Assembly: GCF_002866925.1 (NCBI RefSeq)
Contig: NZ_PKUQ01000042.1
Location: forward strand, 1-64,000
Length of the DNA: 64,000 nt
From: Cohaesibacter celericrescens
Lineage (GTDB): Bacteria; Pseudomonadota; Alphaproteobacteria; Rhizobiales; Cohaesibacteraceae
Reading direction: 5' to 3'
Shown: piece after piece, positions 62,278-64,000 of the stretch
Numbering within the stretch: position 1 is the stretch's first letter
How the letters are laid out: each line of letters begins with the position of its first letter
Position numbers and translations under genes: made by a program
Notes under the pieces: model-generated
What the model was told of the DNA's origin: nothing
The model's database searches: none
The model's input: the letters and a program-made list of their open reading frames with translations, nothing else

Positions 62278-64000
62278 TTACGAGACGTTGGCAACAATTC
62301 TTTGTTCACTATCAACGGAGTGATCCTTAACAAAGTCCACCCGATTCATCGGGCGCGAGAATGCGAATCCCTGAAGTATATCGACCCCCATGATGCGCAA
62401 TATCTCTGCATGCTCCATGCTTTCCACCCCTTCGGCTACGGTACCAATTCCAAGGGTGCGCCCAATGTGAATGATGGAATGCACCAACTCGCGCTGATCG
62501 GCACTGTCGATCACCGGTTGGATGAGTTGACGGTCGATTTTCAACCGGTTGGGCAACAAGTGCGTCAGACTAACAATCGAGGCATATGCCGTGCCGAAAT
62601 CGTCAATTTCAATATCGATACCCATTTCCCTGATCTGTCGGATGTTTGCCGCCACTTGCGCATCACTGCGATCAAGGAAAGTGGACTCGACCAATTCAAA
62701 AGTCAGCGTCCTAAGATCGCAATCCATTTTTTCGAGGTTGGCAATCAACTCTTTGTCACCCAATCGCTTGGCCGACACATTGACCGACACGCGAGGAACA
62801 GAAAAGTCTAGCTTTGTCCAGTATTTTTGGGTCTCGGCAGCATGGTCCAGAATCATGGCGTCAATTGCCCCCATGACGCCGAGGCTCTCAGCTAACTCTA
62901 CAAATTCGGACGGTGCCAATACCCCTCTTTCAGGATGTTCCCAACGCGCCAGAGCTTCTGTACCGACCAAGGCATGGGTATGAGCACAATATTGGCCTTG
63001 ATAGAATGCTATAAACTCACGGTTTTCGATGCCGCGCAAAAGATCATCCGCCAATTGGCGCTGATGACGCGCACTTTGAGACATGGATTGACTGAAGAAA
63101 GTTACACAGCCCTTGCCATCCTGTTTGGATTGATAGAGCGCCATATCCGCGTTAGAGAGCAGTTTGTCCGAGTCTTTTTCTGCTTCTAAACCACAAGCGA
63201 CCCCAATGCTTGCCCCAAGGCGACAGGTGCGTCCCTTGTACACAATCGGCACTTGGATTTTCTCGATGAGCTGACGTGCCAGTTCGGCCGGCCGCTGATC
63301 GTTCATGCCGGAGCAGCAAAGGACAATAAACTCATCTCCACCAACACGGGCAGCAAACTCATCATTGATAATCAACTGATTCAGAATTTTGGCTACGTTG
63401 ACAAGCATTGCATCACCGGCAGCATGGCCAAAATTGTCGTTGACCTCCTTAAACCCATCAAGATCGATCTTCATCAGGTAGGTTGTATCTTCCATCAAAC
63501 ATGTGTTGCCATGATTGCCGTTCAGCTTGTCGTCAAGATAGCGTCGGTTGGGAAGACCAGTTAAAAAATCATGCAGAGAGTTGTTTTCAATGCGCGCTTT
63601 GGCGATCTCGAGCTCCTGATAGCGCCGATCGCTCTCCGCTCGTGCATCACAGAGATCTTTTTCGCGAGCCACATCTTCCGAAATATCCCAGTTCACGCCC
63701 ACCAACCGTTGCTCATCAAGATCATTGCTCATCATAGAGCCAACGGTACGAATAGTCCTTTCTTTACCATCTGGTAAAATCACCCGAAATTCAGATTTGT
63801 ACATGCCGCTCTCCTGAGACACGCCCTGTACTTCTGAATTAACCCGTTCACGATCATCTGGGTGCAGACACGCAATCCATTGCTCACCTGTAATGGCATG
63901 GTCTTGAGGAAATCCATAAAGCTCGTTCATACGGCCATCCCAAGACGTCTTGCCGGTTTTGGGTTCAAACTCCCAAACACCGATCTGCGAGGTCTCAAGA
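62278..64000 (-). CDS. PAS-GGDEF-EAL cyclic di-GMP protein, 5' end beyond the window
   Basis: At least 574 residues; the frame is open to the right edge. From there, a PAS fold (IGVWEFEPKTGKTSWDGR, DDRERVNSEV, PDGKERTIRTVG), then a GGDEF domain with ARVGGDEFIVLC (the signature is GGDEF, so the cyclase is probably active) and an EAL domain with EALARWEHPERGVLAPSEFVELAE, whose opening reads EAL and is followed by NVS, ELVES and DDFGTAYAS. Both synthesis and hydrolysis of c-di-GMP are possible. Met at 63930 is inside the PAS domain and is not the start. Confidence 0.9.
   Translation of the reverse strand, partial: LETSQIGVWEFEPKTGKTSWDGRMNELYGFPQDHAITGEQWIACLHPDDRERVNSEVQGVSQESGMYKSEFRVILPDGKERTIRTVGSMMSNDLDEQRLVGVNWDISEDVAREKDLCDARAESDRRYQELEIAKARIENNSLHDFLTGLPNRRYLDDKLNGNHGNTCLMEDTTYLMKIDLDGFKEVNDNFGHAAGDAMLVNVAKILNQLIINDEFAARVGGDEFIVLCCSGMNDQRPAELARQLIEKIQVPIVYKGRTCRLGASIGVACGLEAEKDSDKLLSNADMALYQSKQDGKGCVTFFSQSMSQSARHQRQLADDLLRGIENREFIAFYQGQYCAHTHALVGTEALARWEHPERGVLAPSEFVELAESLGVMGAIDAMILDHAAETQKYWTKLDFSVPRVSVNVSAKRLGDKELIANLEKMDCDLRTLTFELVESTFLDRSDAQVAANIRQIREMGIDIEIDDFGTAYASIVSLTHLLPNRLKIDRQLIQPVIDSADQRELVHSIIHIGRTLGIGTVAEGVESMEHAEILRIMGVDILQGFAFSRPMNRVDFVKDHSVDSEQRIVANVS

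Noticed and set aside
1-64000. CRISPR arrays, rRNA operons or replication origin
   Set aside because: No regularly spaced repeats, rRNA segments or DnaA-box clusters were seen by eye.

Overview
The window looks like a chromosomal segment of an alphaproteobacterium of the order Hyphomicrobiales/Rhizobiales, possibly a marine Cohaesibacter-like organism (genus is a guess). The support is gene order and regulators: ffs-dnaX-ybaB-recR, a truA-fmt-def block next to dapE, a long-form dCTP deaminase, metZ under a SAM-II riboswitch, and a pst-pho cluster with a long PstC. GC content is moderate by eye. Coding density is high from about 17 kb onward.

Region 1 (1-17.06 kb) looks accessory. It ends at a tRNA-Gly(CCC) gene on the minus strand. 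Facing that gene is the 3' end of a tyrosine recombinase gene, cut short by an IS6-family transposase gene that has itself lost the segment carrying the second catalytic Asp. The left end (504-6651) is a cassette of two convergent gene sets. The plus-strand set encodes a small protein with a Met-Gly-Ser-rich tail, a PfkB kinase fused to a nucleoside 2-deoxyribosyltransferase, a QueC-like 7-deazaguanine synthase and a helix-hairpin-helix DNA glycosylase-like protein. The minus-strand set encodes a protein resembling the ATP-grasp part of PEP synthases, a 44-residue peptide and a dGTPase-family HD hydrolase. This is the best candidate for an undescribed system. The content suggests antiphage defence through nucleobase chemistry, either protein deazaguanylation or deoxynucleotide-pool manipulation. 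Next come two secreted proteins (one YHYH), a two-component system and an RND efflux pair. Three copies of the palindrome ATGACA-N4-TGTCAT mark their control regions.

Region 2 (17-33.2 kb) is a housekeeping and sulfur/ion-transport neighbourhood. It has a bacterial voltage-gated sodium channel, a GST-like protein, a FemAB/BioF2-type acyltransferase, YigZ, dcd and a FecR-domain protein. A Gdx/SugE guanidinium exporter lies under a mini-ykkC (guanidine-II) riboswitch. A short SulP transporter has its own XRE regulator. TauE/SafE, metZ, and a YedE-rhodanese-small membrane protein operon follow, then a VOC protein, a papain-like hydrolase candidate, a CDP-alcohol phosphotransferase and apaG.

Region 3 (33.2-43 kb) is potassium and phosphate uptake: trkH-phoR, a four-repeat Pho box, pstS-terminator-pstC-pstA-pstB-phoU-phoB and a bidirectional terminator. 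PhoR and PhoB would sense and respond to phosphate; PstSCAB imports it and PhoU restrains the kinase.

Region 4 (43-64 kb) has an L,D-transpeptidase, dapD and dapE (lysine/meso-diaminopimelate synthesis), a MerR-controlled locus, truA-fmt-def, rmuC, a 2H phosphoesterase-like protein, recR-ybaB-dnaX-SRP RNA, a HIT protein, nudC, an acyltransferase-3 protein, a Tat-exported metallo-beta-lactamase-fold protein, and a GGDEF-EAL protein that runs off the right edge.
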